NCBI RefSeq assembly: GCF_039908645.1 | Contig: NZ_CP150917.1 | Coordinates: 1,088,501 to 1,152,500 of the forward strand | Length of the DNA: 64,000 nt | Reading direction: 5' to 3' | Source: Pseudomonas helvetica | GTDB taxonomy: Bacteria; Pseudomonadota; Gammaproteobacteria; Pseudomonadales; Pseudomonadaceae | Part shown: positions 38,398 through 48,471 of the stretch, piece by piece | Numbering within the stretch: the first letter of the stretch is position 1 | Layout of the letters: each line of letters starts with the position of its first letter | Notes under the pieces: generated by a model | What the model saw: only the letters and a program-made list of their open reading frames with translations | Told to the model about the DNA's origin: nothing | The model's database searches: none | Position numbers and translations under genes: made by a program

Positions 38398-40713
38398 CTA
38401 AGGCAAAAACTCTACCCGTAATCCTCGGCTCACGCTGCGGCCCTGATCATCACTGACTCGCAAGTGATACTCGCCCGACTTGCCTGGCCGCCAGTTCAGT
38501 GTGGCTTGGGGTGGACCCTGACCGATCAGGGTCTGGTCGGCGAACCAATACAGGGTCAAGGCATCACTCGCGGCGTTGGCGTTCAGGGGAATGCTTTCCT
38601 GGGGGTGGGACAGGCGCAGCTGATAGGTGACCTGGGTCAGCGGCGAGCGGATTTGCGGGGCTTCGCTCTGATCGCCGTGGCGATTGGGCTGGCAGCTCTT
38701 GAGCACGTCAGGCGGCGTGCGCCGTGGCAGGCCGGCGGCGCGGAACAGTCGTTGTACATCGCTGGGCCAGAATTCGAATACCTCTTCGCGGGTGTACTGC
38801 GGATCGAACGGCGGGCAGGCAGCCTTGCCGGTACGGGTGTCGAGTAGCACCGGGCGATGCAGGTTGGACACACGAATGGGTGAGACCCCGGGGATATACC
38901 AGGTCTTGCGGGTCGAGGGGCACCAGCGGTTGGGCAGCTCGCCGGAGGCGGCGCAGACGTCGATCCGCGTCAGTCCTGCAGGTGGCTTGTCGACTTTGTC
39001 GGCGACCGTGGGCAATGCCAGAGGCAGGGCGTCGGCGATGCGAAAGAACAGTGGCGCTGCCGTCTTTGCGCCAATGAACGCCGGGTTGGGCCTGCCGTCG
39101 AAATTGCCGACCCACACGATTAACACGTACGGGCCGACGATTCCGGCGCTCCAGGCATCGTGAAAGCCCCAGGAAGTGCCGGTTTTCCAGGCCGTGCGCC
39201 AGTGCCGACTAGCGCTGTTGGCCGGCAAGCCATCCGGGCGCGGGTTGTGCCTGAGCATATCGCGCACCATGAACGCGGCTTGCGGCGTCAGCAGCGCGGC
39301 ACCGCTGGTCTGAGGCTGCTCGACGAGGTAGCGCAACGACCGCAAATGCCCGTCGCCGGCCAACATCAGGTACAGCCGCGCCAATTCTTCGGGGGTCATC
39401 TCGCCACCGCCCAGGGCCAGGGCCAGACCGTAATGGCTCTCGCCCCGCAATCCCTTGATCCCGGCCCTTTGCAAAAAGCCGTACAACGAAGGGGATTTGA
39501 CCTTGCTGGCCAGCCACACCGCCGGAATATTGCGGCTGCGAATCAACGCGTCCCGGGCTGTCAGTGGGCCGACAAAACTGCCATCGAAATTTTCCGGCTG
39601 GAAGTAGCCGAAGTTACTGGGCATGTCCTTGAGAATGCTCATGGGGTGGATCAACCCCTGATCCAGCGCCAGCCCATAGAGAAACGGCTTGAGGGTGGAA
39701 CCGGGTGAGCGTCGCGCCAGTACGCCGTTGACCTGCCCGTGAATGGCCGTGGATAAGTAATCCGCCGAGCCTACCAGCGCCTTGACGCTCTGGTCGCGGC
39801 TGTCCACCAGGATTGCCGTGGCGTTCTCGATACCGGTGCTGCGGCGTTCGGCGATAAAGCCGCCAATCAAACGTTCCAGCAGCCGTTGCAAGGGCAGGTT
39901 GAGAGTACTGTTGAGCTCATTACCGGTCTGGGACGTCAGCAGCTGTTCGCTCAAATGAGGCGCCAGGAAAGGAATCTGCTGACGAGTGCGCGCCTCCAAT
40001 GGCAGCTCCAGCAAACTGCTGTTACGCGGATCTTCGGGATAGGTCTCGCGCCAGTCCGCCATCAGCCGCAGGCGAGCGTTTTGCAGCGACGGTCCGAAGC
40101 TGGCGCGCCGTCCTGGCTGCTGGGGAATCACCGCCAGCGCGAGGGCTTCGGATAACGACAACTGCGCTGCCGCTTTACCGAAGTAAATCCGGCTTGCCGC
40201 TTCGGCACCTTCGATATTGCCGCCCATGGGCGACAGGTTGAGATAGGCCTCGAGGATGTCGTGTTTGCTGTAACGCAGCTCCAGCCAAAGCGCCAGGGCC
40301 ATTTGTTGCAGTTTGCCGGGGACCTGCCGGGTATTGAGGTCCCACAGCCGTCGCGCCAGTTGCATGCTTAAGGTCGAGCCGCCCTGGCGCTGGCCCCCGC
40401 TGTAAGTGGCCGTGGCCGCCCGCAGCAATGCTGGCGGGTTGATTCCCGGGTGCCAATAGAAGTTGCGGTCTTCCTTGAGCAGCAACGCCTCGACCAGTGA
40501 TGGCGAGATGCGCTCCAGGGGCAGCCACAGCCGATACTGGCCGTCGGCGGCCAGGGTCATGCGCAGCAGCGAACCGTCGTCGGCCAGCACCAGTCGTGAG
40601 AATGAGGTGGTTTGCTCCAGTGGCTGATGGGGCCACAGTCGCAGCCCCACCAGCACGCCCACTGCCAGCCCAACTGCCAGCAGGGGTTTCAAGCGCCGTC
40701 CCGGATGTTTCAA
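38398..40713 (-). CDS. pbpC: Penicillin-binding protein 1C
   Basis: A 771-residue bifunctional peptidoglycan synthase anchored by an N-terminal helix (LKPLLAVGLAVGVLVGLRLW). The glycosyltransferase domain shows LLKEDRNFYWHPGINPPAL with the catalytic Glu and RQGGSTLSMQLARRLW. The transpeptidase domain carries SxxK as RRSPGSTLKPFLYGLA, then KTGTSWGFHDAW with the KTG box. The C-terminal beta domain is the PBP1C-specific module. Its start overlaps the alpha-2-macroglobulin stop by 4 bases (ATGA), the standard YfhM-PbpC pairing, thought to protect and repair the envelope against proteases. Confidence 0.96.
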   Translation of the reverse strand: MKHPGRRLKPLLAVGLAVGVLVGLRLWPHQPLEQTTSFSRLVLADDGSLLRMTLAADGQYRLWLPLERISPSLVEALLLKEDRNFYWHPGINPPALLRAATATYSGGQRQGGSTLSMQLARRLWDLNTRQVPGKLQQMALALWLELRYSKHDILEAYLNLSPMGGNIEGAEAASRIYFGKAAAQLSLSEALALAVIPQQPGRRASFGPSLQNARLRLMADWRETYPEDPRNSSLLELPLEARTRQQIPFLAPHLSEQLLTSQTGNELNSTLNLPLQRLLERLIGGFIAERRSTGIENATAILVDSRDQSVKALVGSADYLSTAIHGQVNGVLARRSPGSTLKPFLYGLALDQGLIHPMSILKDMPSNFGYFQPENFDGSFVGPLTARDALIRSRNIPAVWLASKVKSPSLYGFLQRAGIKGLRGESHYGLALALGGGEMTPEELARLYLMLAGDGHLRSLRYLVEQPQTSGAALLTPQAAFMVRDMLRHNPRPDGLPANSASRHWRTAWKTGTSWGFHDAWSAGIVGPYVLIVWVGNFDGRPNPAFIGAKTAAPLFFRIADALPLALPTVADKVDKPPAGLTRIDVCAASGELPNRWCPSTRKTWYIPGVSPIRVSNLHRPVLLDTRTGKAACPPFDPQYTREEVFEFWPSDVQRLFRAAGLPRRTPPDVLKSCQPNRHGDQSEAPQIRSPLTQVTYQLRLSHPQESIPLNANAASDALTLYWFADQTLIGQGPPQATLNWRPGKSGEYHLRVSDDQGRSVSRGLRVEFLP

Positions 40714-43700
40714 GGCTTGACGATTTCAAGCTGGCCGACCTTGCCACGGCCTTGCAAGGTGGTTTGGTACAGGCCTTCGGCATAGGCCGGTGGCGTGTTG
40801 AAGGTCCCGGCGTTGGTGGCCCGTACGCGGTAGACGAAGGTGCCGACGTCCCGCAGCGCCGTGCCATAAAACACCACCCGGTCATCGCGCACATCAATGT
40901 AATCCGGTTGCCAATTGCTCAACTCGCTCTCACCAATAGGCGCTTGCCAGGCGTTGGCCTCTTCGCTGTTTTCGGCGTATTGCGATTCTTCGCCTTCACC
41001 TTCACTGGCGGCCTGCGGCTCTGGCGGCAGGCGATACACCGGCTCGACGCCGCCCGGCAACAAATCGACCACCGCCACTTGCTGCACCTGATCCCGATCC
41101 GTGGCCCGCAGTCGCAGGCGCACCAGGAACTCATCACCGACGCTCACCTGGCTGACGGGCTTGCCGTTCAGGTCGAGGTATTCGTGGATGATTTCCAGGC
41201 CATTACTGATGGAATGGAGGGTCGCACTCCGATCAAAACCGGCCTCGCTGAGCATGTAGAACGCAGCAGGACCGTCAGTTTTTTCCATCAGCAGTTTTTG
41301 CGTGCCTGGCGGGACTGCCGCACGAGGCGGTTGACCGGCCATCTGTAACAGTTGTTGCTGCTTGTCTCCCAGCCAGGCCGTGGCTTTGAGGGTCATGTTG
41401 CTTTGCGCCCGTTGGCCGTAGTTGTCCAGGGCGCGCAACAACAGTGCGGCCGACAGCGAGTTGTAACGCTGCTCATTGAGGCGCTTGCCGAGCTTGTCCA
41501 GCAGGTTCACCGGCACGTCGCCCAGCAACTCGGGGAAGTGGCGGCTGAGCAAATGCAGGTGCTCGGCGTCGTGGACCAGTGGGTCGTAATACAGGCCGTC
41601 GCTGTCCCAGGCATCGCTGATGGAGCGCCACGGGATTTTGCGCACCAGTGCATCAGCCTGACGATCCTGCTTCAGTAACTTGTAACTGGCGGCGAGGTAG
41701 GCGGCGCCCAGGTCATTCTTCCAGCTGTCGCGGAAGTAGCTCTCGTAGCGCTCGCGGATATCGCTCAAGGCACCACTGACCAGAATCCCCTGACGGCTCA
41801 GCAGGTAGCTGGCGTAGGCACGGTTGCGCAATTCCGACAGGCCTTCGCTGGGACCGTTGGCCAGGTCGGTGAGGTAAGCGTTGGCGCGCACCAGCACATC
41901 TTCCGGCACCGGCAGACCGCGCTCCTTGGCTTCGATCAGGAAGTCAGTGGCATACAGGCTGGCATAAGGCGCGACGTCAGGATTGGCGGCCCACAGGCCG
42001 AAACCACCGGCTTGATTCTGCCGCTGTCGAAGCATGCGCACCGCACCGGTAAAGGCCTGTTCCGCTTCTGGTGCGGTGCCGCCCCAGATCAACGCCGGCA
42101 TGGCCTTGGACACCAATTGCTCGGTGCAGGCGTAACCGTAGTCATCAAGGTAGTGCTTGAGGCCATTAGCCCAGACCAGAGGCGAGGCGGCCACCCCCAG
42201 TTGCACATTGCGCAGTTGGGGGAACAGTTCGCGCGTGGGTTTCAACTCTTTGCTGGTGCTGTCGAAGCGGCCGAGGCTGAGGGCGACCCGGTGTTCACTC
42301 AAGGGCCGGATCGAGGTGGTTTCGGCCACCTGGATACGCTTGCCGTCCGGCAGCACCGCGACAAAGCGCAAATCCGCCGAGCCGAGGTTTTCCAGGACCT
42401 TGATCCGGAATTCGGCTATGTCTTCCTTGCGCGGTTGCAGGTCCAGGGTGCTGTTGGGGTCGCCTTCGACTTTCAGGCCGGCGCTGGTTTGCAGCTCAAA
42501 TTTCACACGGGTGGGCGCTTCCAGATTGCTGAAGACCCCGGCACTGACACTGAACACATCCCCAGGTGCAACGAAGGCCGGCACGTTCGGCGTGATCACC
42601 AGTGGCCCGCGCACATCGGTGCTGGCCTCGCTGACACCGACGCTGTCGGCATCCACCGCCACCGCAAACAGGTGCAACTTGCCGTTGAAGCTGTCCGGGA
42701 TCTGGTAATGCAGCACGGTATCCCCGGCCGGCAAGTCGATCAGCCCTGACCACCATGCCACGGGCGGCTGGTGTTTGCGTTTGAACGGGTTGAGGTGCGA
42801 GGCCAAGGCGTTTTCCGTATCGCCACCGGGTGCAGCGCCACTGAGCAAGCGGCTGAATTCCGGCAGGATCAGGTCAAGAATCTGGCTGGTACCGACCTCC
42901 AGCGCCCGTTTCTGAAAAAAGAAGCCCAACGGGTCCGGCGTCTGGTAACGCGCTACTTGCAGAATGCCTTCGTCCACTGCGTAGACCACGGCGCGGGAAG
43001 GGCGGTCGGCATTGACCTTGATGTCCAGCACCTGCCCCGGCTCGGTCTTCGTCGGGCCTTCGACCTTCAGCGCCATGCGCCGCGCATCGAGGTTGATGCT
43101 GAACGGCACCACGCCGTAGGACAATGGACTCATATAGACCTCGGATGAGCCGATGTCCCGCACGAATTGCACGTTGATGTAAGCATTGCCCTCCAGCCCG
43201 GCTGGCACACGGATGTGCTGCACGCTGTTGGTGCTGTCGGCCTTGAACCACTGCTGGGTGTAGACCTTATCGCGCTCGATGGTGATCAGCCCGGCGCCGG
43301 TGTAAGGCGCGCGGATGCTGATGGCGATCTCGTCGCCAGTGGCATAGCTGCGTTTGTCCAGGCGCAGTTGCAGCTCGGCGTTGCGCTCCAGGGAGCGGGA
43401 AGTGTTGCCACGCCCGGCGACGCTGTAGTCGATGGCGTTGAGCAGGTTGCCGTTGGCGTCCTTGAGTTGCAGGGTGTAGTCGCCTGGTGTGGCGGTGTTC
43501 AGCGTCTGTTTCGCGCCGTCCTTACCCAAGGGCAGGGGCGTGGCTGACTGGTTGATGTGCTTGATCCGCGACTCGTATTTGTAGGTGCCGTTGGATTGCT
43601 TGATCAGCACCGAAACGTAGCGGTGTTCCACCAGCTCGGTGCTCAGACCCTCGACCGCTACCGGCGTGAGGTCCGGTGCGACGGCCAGCCATTGCACCTG

Positions 43701-46541
43701 GCGCGACGCATCCTTGGCCACGTAGCCCAAGGAATCCTGGCTCTTCACACCTACCAGGTACGGCGCCGAAGACACCAGCAAAGCACTCTGGGCGGCGACG
43801 TTGCGACCGCCTTCGGCCTCGTAGACCTGAGCCATGACTTGCAGGCGATAGGTGCTGTTGGCAAAACGTTGCAAGTTGAGGTCAAGGACGGCCTGGCCGT
43901 TGTCGTCGGCCTCGGTCTCTGCCAGGTCCTCGGAGTTGGCTTCTTCCAGGGAGTCTCTGAGACGGAAGCGGTAATCCGGGAAGCGATCGAAGGCGGCCAG
44001 CGTTGGGCTCAGGGACATTTTTGCGGTCACCCGCCGACCCGACGCCGGAGCGCCGAACAGGTGCAGCGCAGTGACCTTGGCCACCACTTGCTCCGGCGGT
44101 ATCCAGCCTTGTACCGGCGTATCGTGCAGGCTCAGACTGACTTTCATGCGGTCCGGCTCGAAGTCGCGAACCTTGAAGCTGACGCTGCCCAAATCGGTGC
44201 GGGTCTGTTGTTCGCCAATCAGTTGCAGGGTCGCGGTGTAATCCCCGGCCGGCGCTACTTCACTGCTGGCGAAATCGAAGCTTTCAAAACCCGAGGCCGA
44301 CAGCTTCAGCGGCTGGCGTATCACTTCGAGGCCCCGGGGGTCGGTGATTTGCAACTCCAGTGGCAGGCCTTGCAGCACACCTTTCCAATTGCCGCTACGC
44401 ACGATCATGCCCAGATGCGCGGTCTCGCCGGGGCGATAGAGGCCGCGGTCGGTAAACAGGTAAGCGCTCAAGCGGTCGATGGCGCCGTCTTCTTTCAGAC
44501 CGCCGACGTCGAAACGCGACAGGTCCAATTGCTGGGACTGTCGGGCAATTGGCAGGAAGGACTGGTCGTTACCACGGGTTACCACGTACATCAGTGGCGT
44601 TTTTTCGCGGCGCAACTCGTCGAGTTTGGCAAAGTGGGCGTGGCCTTCGGTGTCGGTTTTACCGCTGCTCACTGGCAAGCCATTGCGGCCGATGATATCG
44701 ACCTGAGCGTCGGCCACGGGTGAACCGTTGCCGATGGATTGCACGTACACATCGTGGCTGCCGTCGCTGGAGCGTTTGGCTATGATCCCCAGGTCTGTGA
44801 CCACGATAAAGCGCAGGTCACTGGTGGTGTTGCGCGAATAACCGTCGAAGGTGCGCTCGGCCGGATCGTCCTGGGGGCTCAGCTTGAGGACGAAAATCCC
44901 TCGACGGCCACCGTTGGCGGTGAGGTAACGGCTGAGATCTACGTTGTCATAGAGGGTTTTCGACGGATCGGCGGCCGAAAGCGGAATGTCCAGGGACATG
45001 CGCTCTACCATCCGGTCGAAATAGTCGTTGCCGAAGTTTGGCCGGGCGAAGCTGCCGCTGCTTTGATCCACCAGGTGCTGCAATTGGTTGGGCAGTAAAC
45101 GGGCGATTTCCACATGGGCGCCGGGCACGCCACGAGCCATGAAACCCAGGCGTTTTTCGCCGTTGAGGCTCAGCAATGCACCGTTGGAGAGGAACTGCAA
45201 GGTACGCGGATAGGCCGGCATGCTCACCAGCGACGCCACAGGATTTTTTGCCAGGTAACCGCCGATGGCTTCCAGATTGGCCGGAACCCGTGCATACAGC
45301 ATGCGGCCCGCCGGGGCCTTGAACTTGAAGGCGTGCTGAGTGTTCAGCGGCTCGATGCTCGGTACGTGGGTCAACTTGACCGGGATGCTGCGGGCCAACA
45401 GTTTTTCGTCTATTTCGCTGGTGGACCAGGGGCGATGGTCATTCTCGGCTTTTTCCGGCAGCAGCCAGGCCTGGACCTTACCGGCGATGGTCTCATCGGC
45501 CACAGCGTTGGAGCTGCTGAACATCAGCACAGGTTCCGGCTCGCCGCGTTCGTTGTCGACAAACTGGATGTCGGCGCTGCTGAAGGTCAGGCGATAACGC
45601 CCGGGCACCGTCACATCGGCGCTCAACGGCGCAGGGCTGGTGTTGCCGCCATCTCGAGCCTTGATGCCTTCGTCGAGTTTGATCGTAACCGAGGCGTTTT
45701 CCAGCGGCGTGGCCAGGGCGGCGGAACGGATGTAGGCGTTGAGCTTGCGTTCGTCGAAGCTGATTTCCGGCAGGTTAGGCGCCTGGGCATCGCGGTAGGC
45801 CAAGCCTTTGCCAAGGGTAACGGACACTCGCTTGCGCAGGCTTTCTTCGTCCACCGGGTGGGAGAAGCGGAAGGTCGCCACCTGCTGTTTCAGTGTCGGA
45901 TTGACTGGGTCCTGGTACAGCTCGTTTTGGGTCAGTTGGCCGCGGAATGGCGGGGTGGTTATCTGGCTGTTGTATTCCGCCAGTAGCACACCGTCAGCCA
46001 GCAGGTTGCTCTTTGAAAGTTCGAGACTGTAATGGGCGTCAATCGGCCAGTCCTGGTCCGGCACGAACAACAGGCTGCGATCATCGGCCCAGCTCCAGGT
46101 GCCTTGGACGGCGGGCTTGAGGCTAATACCCTGAGTGACGGGCTTGCCAATGTCCTGCAACGGCGCCACCGATTCGGCGAAGCGGATTTGCAGGGTATCG
46201 ACGATGGGGGGCTGCTGGGTGTAATCCGTCAGGTTCGGCTTGTGCACCGAATAGGCCACGGTGTGCGGTTTTGGCAGGTTTGAATACCAGTGCCAGCCGT
46301 AAAAAACCGCTGCCACTACCAGCAGCAAGCCCAACACGCCGCCAGTGGTCTGGCGCGGATAAGCTCGGGCCTTGTGCCCCAGCGTCGTCAGCCCAGCGCC
46401 GATAGCCCTCAGCCAGAAGGGCGGCTGCCACTGGCCAAAGAGGCTTTTCAGCAACCAGCCAACGACTTTGGAAAGAACGCTCACCACGGTGAGAAAGACC
46501 CCGGATATCCGGCGCCAGGCTTCCTTGCACGAGTCAAACAT
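40710..46541 (-). CDS. Bacterial alpha-2-macroglobulin (YfhM-like protease trap)
   Basis: A 1943-residue periplasmic protein that traps proteases. The N-terminus has no lipobox; it carries a hydrophobic anchor (GGVLGLLLVVAAVFYGWHWY, about residues 72-91), so it is probably tethered by a membrane helix. Macroglobulin domains fill the N-terminal two thirds, with the bait region after DLRYS-type signature PGETAHLG. The thioester motif is intact as ACTEQL near residue 1471. I chose the ATG at 46541, preceded by AAGGA with 8-base spacing. pbpC overlaps its stop. E. coli YfhM is a lipoprotein, unlike this one. Confidence 0.93.
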   Translation of the reverse strand: MFDSCKEAWRRISGVFLTVVSVLSKVVGWLLKSLFGQWQPPFWLRAIGAGLTTLGHKARAYPRQTTGGVLGLLLVVAAVFYGWHWYSNLPKPHTVAYSVHKPNLTDYTQQPPIVDTLQIRFAESVAPLQDIGKPVTQGISLKPAVQGTWSWADDRSLLFVPDQDWPIDAHYSLELSKSNLLADGVLLAEYNSQITTPPFRGQLTQNELYQDPVNPTLKQQVATFRFSHPVDEESLRKRVSVTLGKGLAYRDAQAPNLPEISFDERKLNAYIRSAALATPLENASVTIKLDEGIKARDGGNTSPAPLSADVTVPGRYRLTFSSADIQFVDNERGEPEPVLMFSSSNAVADETIAGKVQAWLLPEKAENDHRPWSTSEIDEKLLARSIPVKLTHVPSIEPLNTQHAFKFKAPAGRMLYARVPANLEAIGGYLAKNPVASLVSMPAYPRTLQFLSNGALLSLNGEKRLGFMARGVPGAHVEIARLLPNQLQHLVDQSSGSFARPNFGNDYFDRMVERMSLDIPLSAADPSKTLYDNVDLSRYLTANGGRRGIFVLKLSPQDDPAERTFDGYSRNTTSDLRFIVVTDLGIIAKRSSDGSHDVYVQSIGNGSPVADAQVDIIGRNGLPVSSGKTDTEGHAHFAKLDELRREKTPLMYVVTRGNDQSFLPIARQSQQLDLSRFDVGGLKEDGAIDRLSAYLFTDRGLYRPGETAHLGMIVRSGNWKGVLQGLPLELQITDPRGLEVIRQPLKLSASGFESFDFASSEVAPAGDYTATLQLIGEQQTRTDLGSVSFKVRDFEPDRMKVSLSLHDTPVQGWIPPEQVVAKVTALHLFGAPASGRRVTAKMSLSPTLAAFDRFPDYRFRLRDSLEEANSEDLAETEADDNGQAVLDLNLQRFANSTYRLQVMAQVYEAEGGRNVAAQSALLVSSAPYLVGVKSQDSLGYVAKDASRQVQWLAVAPDLTPVAVEGLSTELVEHRYVSVLIKQSNGTYKYESRIKHINQSATPLPLGKDGAKQTLNTATPGDYTLQLKDANGNLLNAIDYSVAGRGNTSRSLERNAELQLRLDKRSYATGDEIAISIRAPYTGAGLITIERDKVYTQQWFKADSTNSVQHIRVPAGLEGNAYINVQFVRDIGSSEVYMSPLSYGVVPFSINLDARRMALKVEGPTKTEPGQVLDIKVNADRPSRAVVYAVDEGILQVARYQTPDPLGFFFQKRALEVGTSQILDLILPEFSRLLSGAAPGGDTENALASHLNPFKRKHQPPVAWWSGLIDLPAGDTVLHYQIPDSFNGKLHLFAVAVDADSVGVSEASTDVRGPLVITPNVPAFVAPGDVFSVSAGVFSNLEAPTRVKFELQTSAGLKVEGDPNSTLDLQPRKEDIAEFRIKVLENLGSADLRFVAVLPDGKRIQVAETTSIRPLSEHRVALSLGRFDSTSKELKPTRELFPQLRNVQLGVAASPLVWANGLKHYLDDYGYACTEQLVSKAMPALIWGGTAPEAEQAFTGAVRMLRQRQNQAGGFGLWAANPDVAPYASLYATDFLIEAKERGLPVPEDVLVRANAYLTDLANGPSEGLSELRNRAYASYLLSRQGILVSGALSDIRERYESYFRDSWKNDLGAAYLAASYKLLKQDRQADALVRKIPWRSISDAWDSDGLYYDPLVHDAEHLHLLSRHFPELLGDVPVNLLDKLGKRLNEQRYNSLSAALLLRALDNYGQRAQSNMTLKATAWLGDKQQQLLQMAGQPPRAAVPPGTQKLLMEKTDGPAAFYMLSEAGFDRSATLHSISNGLEIIHEYLDLNGKPVSQVSVGDEFLVRLRLRATDRDQVQQVAVVDLLPGGVEPVYRLPPEPQAASEGEGEESQYAENSEEANAWQAPIGESELSNWQPDYIDVRDDRVVFYGTALRDVGTFVYRVRATNAGTFNTPPAYAEGLYQTTLQGRGKVGQLEIVKP

Positions 46542-46804
46542 TGTGAGCATCCTTGGCAAAATGGCACATATCCTACACGCGAACAGGCTAGAAGCCCTAA
46601 GGACTACCCCCTATTCAGCGAATTGCTGTCTCACTGGTCAACGTAGTGCTGCCCGGCTGCTCCAGCACGGTCCGTGCAAGCGCATTCGCGCTCATCATCC
46701 CCCCGCCTTATTGCACACCATTCAGCCTCAGCCCTGTTGATTGTGACTGCCCGCGCCGTGCCTGACACTCGGGCTCACTGTCCCTGGCCTGCTGGAGTTT
46801 GGTA

Positions 46805-47716
46805 ATGAAAGAGTCTGTGCGCTTTGAAGATAAAGTGGTGATCGTCACCGGTGCGGGTGGCGGTCTCGGACGGGCTCATGCGTTGTTGTTCGCCAGGCAG
46901 GGCGCCAAGGTACTGGTCAATGATCTTGGTGGTTCGGCTCAAGGCGAAGGCGCCAATGCCTCGGCAGCCGACCGCGTGGTGGCAGAGATTCGCGAGGCTG
47001 GCGGCAGCGCCGTGGCCAACCACGATTCGGTGACCGACGGCGACAAACTCGTGCAGCACGCCCTCGATACCTTTGGTCGCATCGACGTGGTGGTCAACAA
47101 CGCCGGGATATTGCGCGACAAGACCTTCCACAAAATGGAAGACGGCGATTGGGACCTGGTTTACCGCGTGCATGTCGAAGGTGCTTATAAAGTCACCCGT
47201 GCCGCGTGGCCGCACATGCGTGAGCAAAACTACGGTCGAGTGATCTTCACTGCCTCGACCTCCGGCATCTACGGCAACTTCGGCCAGTCCAACTACGGCA
47301 TGGCTAAACTCGGTCTTTATGGCCTGACCCGCACCCTGGCCATCGAGGGCCGCAAGAACAATATTCTGGTCAACGCTATCGCCCCAACCGGTGGCACGCG
47401 CATGACCGAAGGCTTGATTCCGCCACAGGTCTTCGAACAGCTGAAACCGGAACTGGTCAGCCCGCTGGTGGTGTACCTGGCCAGTGAGAACTGCCAGGAA
47501 ACTTCCGGCCTGTTCGAAGTCGGCGGTGGCTGGATGGGCAAAGTACGCTGGGAGCGCAGCCTCGGCGCCGGTTTCGATCCGCGTGAGGGCTTCTCGCCGG
47601 AAGATGTTGCTGCTCACTGGCAGCAGATTTGCGACTTTGAAGGTGCGGTGCATCCCAAGGACAACATTGAGGCGCTGAAGGAAATGATGGCGAATCTGCA
47701 GAGGTATTCGTTGTAA
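46805..47716 (+). CDS. SDR-family dehydrogenase, 17-beta-HSD4/MFE-2-like
   Basis: A 303-residue cytoplasmic NAD(P)-dependent oxidoreductase. The nucleotide-binding motif is VTGAGGGLGRAHALLFA, the structural motif VVNNAGILRDKTF, and the catalytic Ser-Tyr-Lys set is in TASTSGIYGNFGQSNYGMAKLG. The extended C-terminus with EVGGGWMGKVRWERS resembles the hydroxyacyl-CoA dehydrogenase domain of peroxisomal multifunctional enzyme type 2, so a 3-hydroxyacyl-CoA or steroid-like substrate is likely. I chose the ATG at 46805, behind GGAG, over a TTG two codons upstream. It stands alone. Confidence 0.9.
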   Translation: MKESVRFEDKVVIVTGAGGGLGRAHALLFARQGAKVLVNDLGGSAQGEGANASAADRVVAEIREAGGSAVANHDSVTDGDKLVQHALDTFGRIDVVVNNAGILRDKTFHKMEDGDWDLVYRVHVEGAYKVTRAAWPHMREQNYGRVIFTASTSGIYGNFGQSNYGMAKLGLYGLTRTLAIEGRKNNILVNAIAPTGGTRMTEGLIPPQVFEQLKPELVSPLVVYLASENCQETSGLFEVGGGWMGKVRWERSLGAGFDPREGFSPEDVAAHWQQICDFEGAVHPKDNIEALKEMMANLQRYSL

Positions 47717-47777
47717 CTCCGAAGACTATTGCCAGCGTACGCTCAATCAGCTTCGCCTCCGAGCACTTCCCCCATCG

Positions 47778-47803
47778 AACCCCGTGCTCACGGGGTTCTT
47801 TAT
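47778..47803 (+). terminator. Terminator after the SDR gene
   Basis: GAACCCCGT-gctc-ACGGGGTTC followed by TTTAT, 60 bases after the SDR stop. Confidence 0.8.
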
Positions 47804-47810
47804 TTCGCCC

Positions 47811-47842
47811 ATAAAAAAGGCCGCTGCAAACGCAGCGGCCAA
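47811..47842 (-). terminator. Minus-strand terminator without an obvious gene
   Basis: GGCCGCTGC-aaac-GCAGCGGCC preceded by AAAAAA on the plus strand gives a hairpin plus T run on the minus strand. No convincing minus-strand gene lies directly upstream, between 47843 and 48471, so a small RNA or short gene may end here. Confidence 0.65.
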
Positions 47843-48471
47843 GGTAAGACGTTGGATCAAGGAGCTACAAATCAACGTCAGTGAACACGGGTCGATGAGC
47901 TGAAACGGATTCAAATCACCTGGATTCTGTTGCTGATGAGGCGGGAAAATCACACCTCGGTACTTCGTGCTTTCGGCCCCATTGCCCTGAAAGCCAGGCA
48001 AGGATAAGTCCTTATCCCCAAAGGAAAAATAGCGATTCGAGACAATGACTGTTACAGCATCGGCAACAGTCGCTGCCATGGGCCGATGCACGTCAGGTGG
48101 CGCCTTTTGTACAAAAACCGTTGAGTTAACGTGAAATAGAAGTGCTCAAGTTAGTCTCTCAAGGTAACGCGAACTAACGAATAGCCGACCTCTTGTTTAT
48201 ATCGTTACATGCGGTAAATGCCCTGGCGCGACGGATCAATGGAACGTTGGGCGTGGGGCGAGGAACTCCAGCGGTGGCCAGGGAAACAGTGCAGGGGGTC
48301 AGTGTTTTAAGTGTGGGTGGAACATGATCTTGTTGTGGTTATTTACGAATGCATACATGTTTCGGGGTGTACTTTGATGGCTGGAATCTTTATAAGGTGT
48401 TCGTCAGCCCGGTTCATCTGAATTTATCTGTTGTGCAGGGCGATCACTTATTTATTAAAAGGATTTAAGAG
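47843..48471. other. AT-rich intergenic region, possible small transcript
   Basis: About 630 bases without a convincing gene. A minus-strand frame (48091 down through the terminator at 47842) has some protein-like residues (NRYFSFGDKDLSLPGFQG) but no ribosome site and reads through the hairpin, so I do not call it. From about 48120 the DNA becomes AT-rich, and this continues into the toxin-like module. Promoters of the 111-aa gene should lie between 48300 and 48460. Confidence 0.45.

Noticed and set aside
43557..44723. A 388-codon plus-strand frame inside the alpha-2-macroglobulin gene.
   Set aside because: Antisense to a full-length gene with an intact thioester motif; no protein family.
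47747..48091. A 114-codon minus-strand frame after the SDR gene.
   Set aside because: It reads through two terminator hairpins and lacks a ribosome site; only a possible small transcript is noted.
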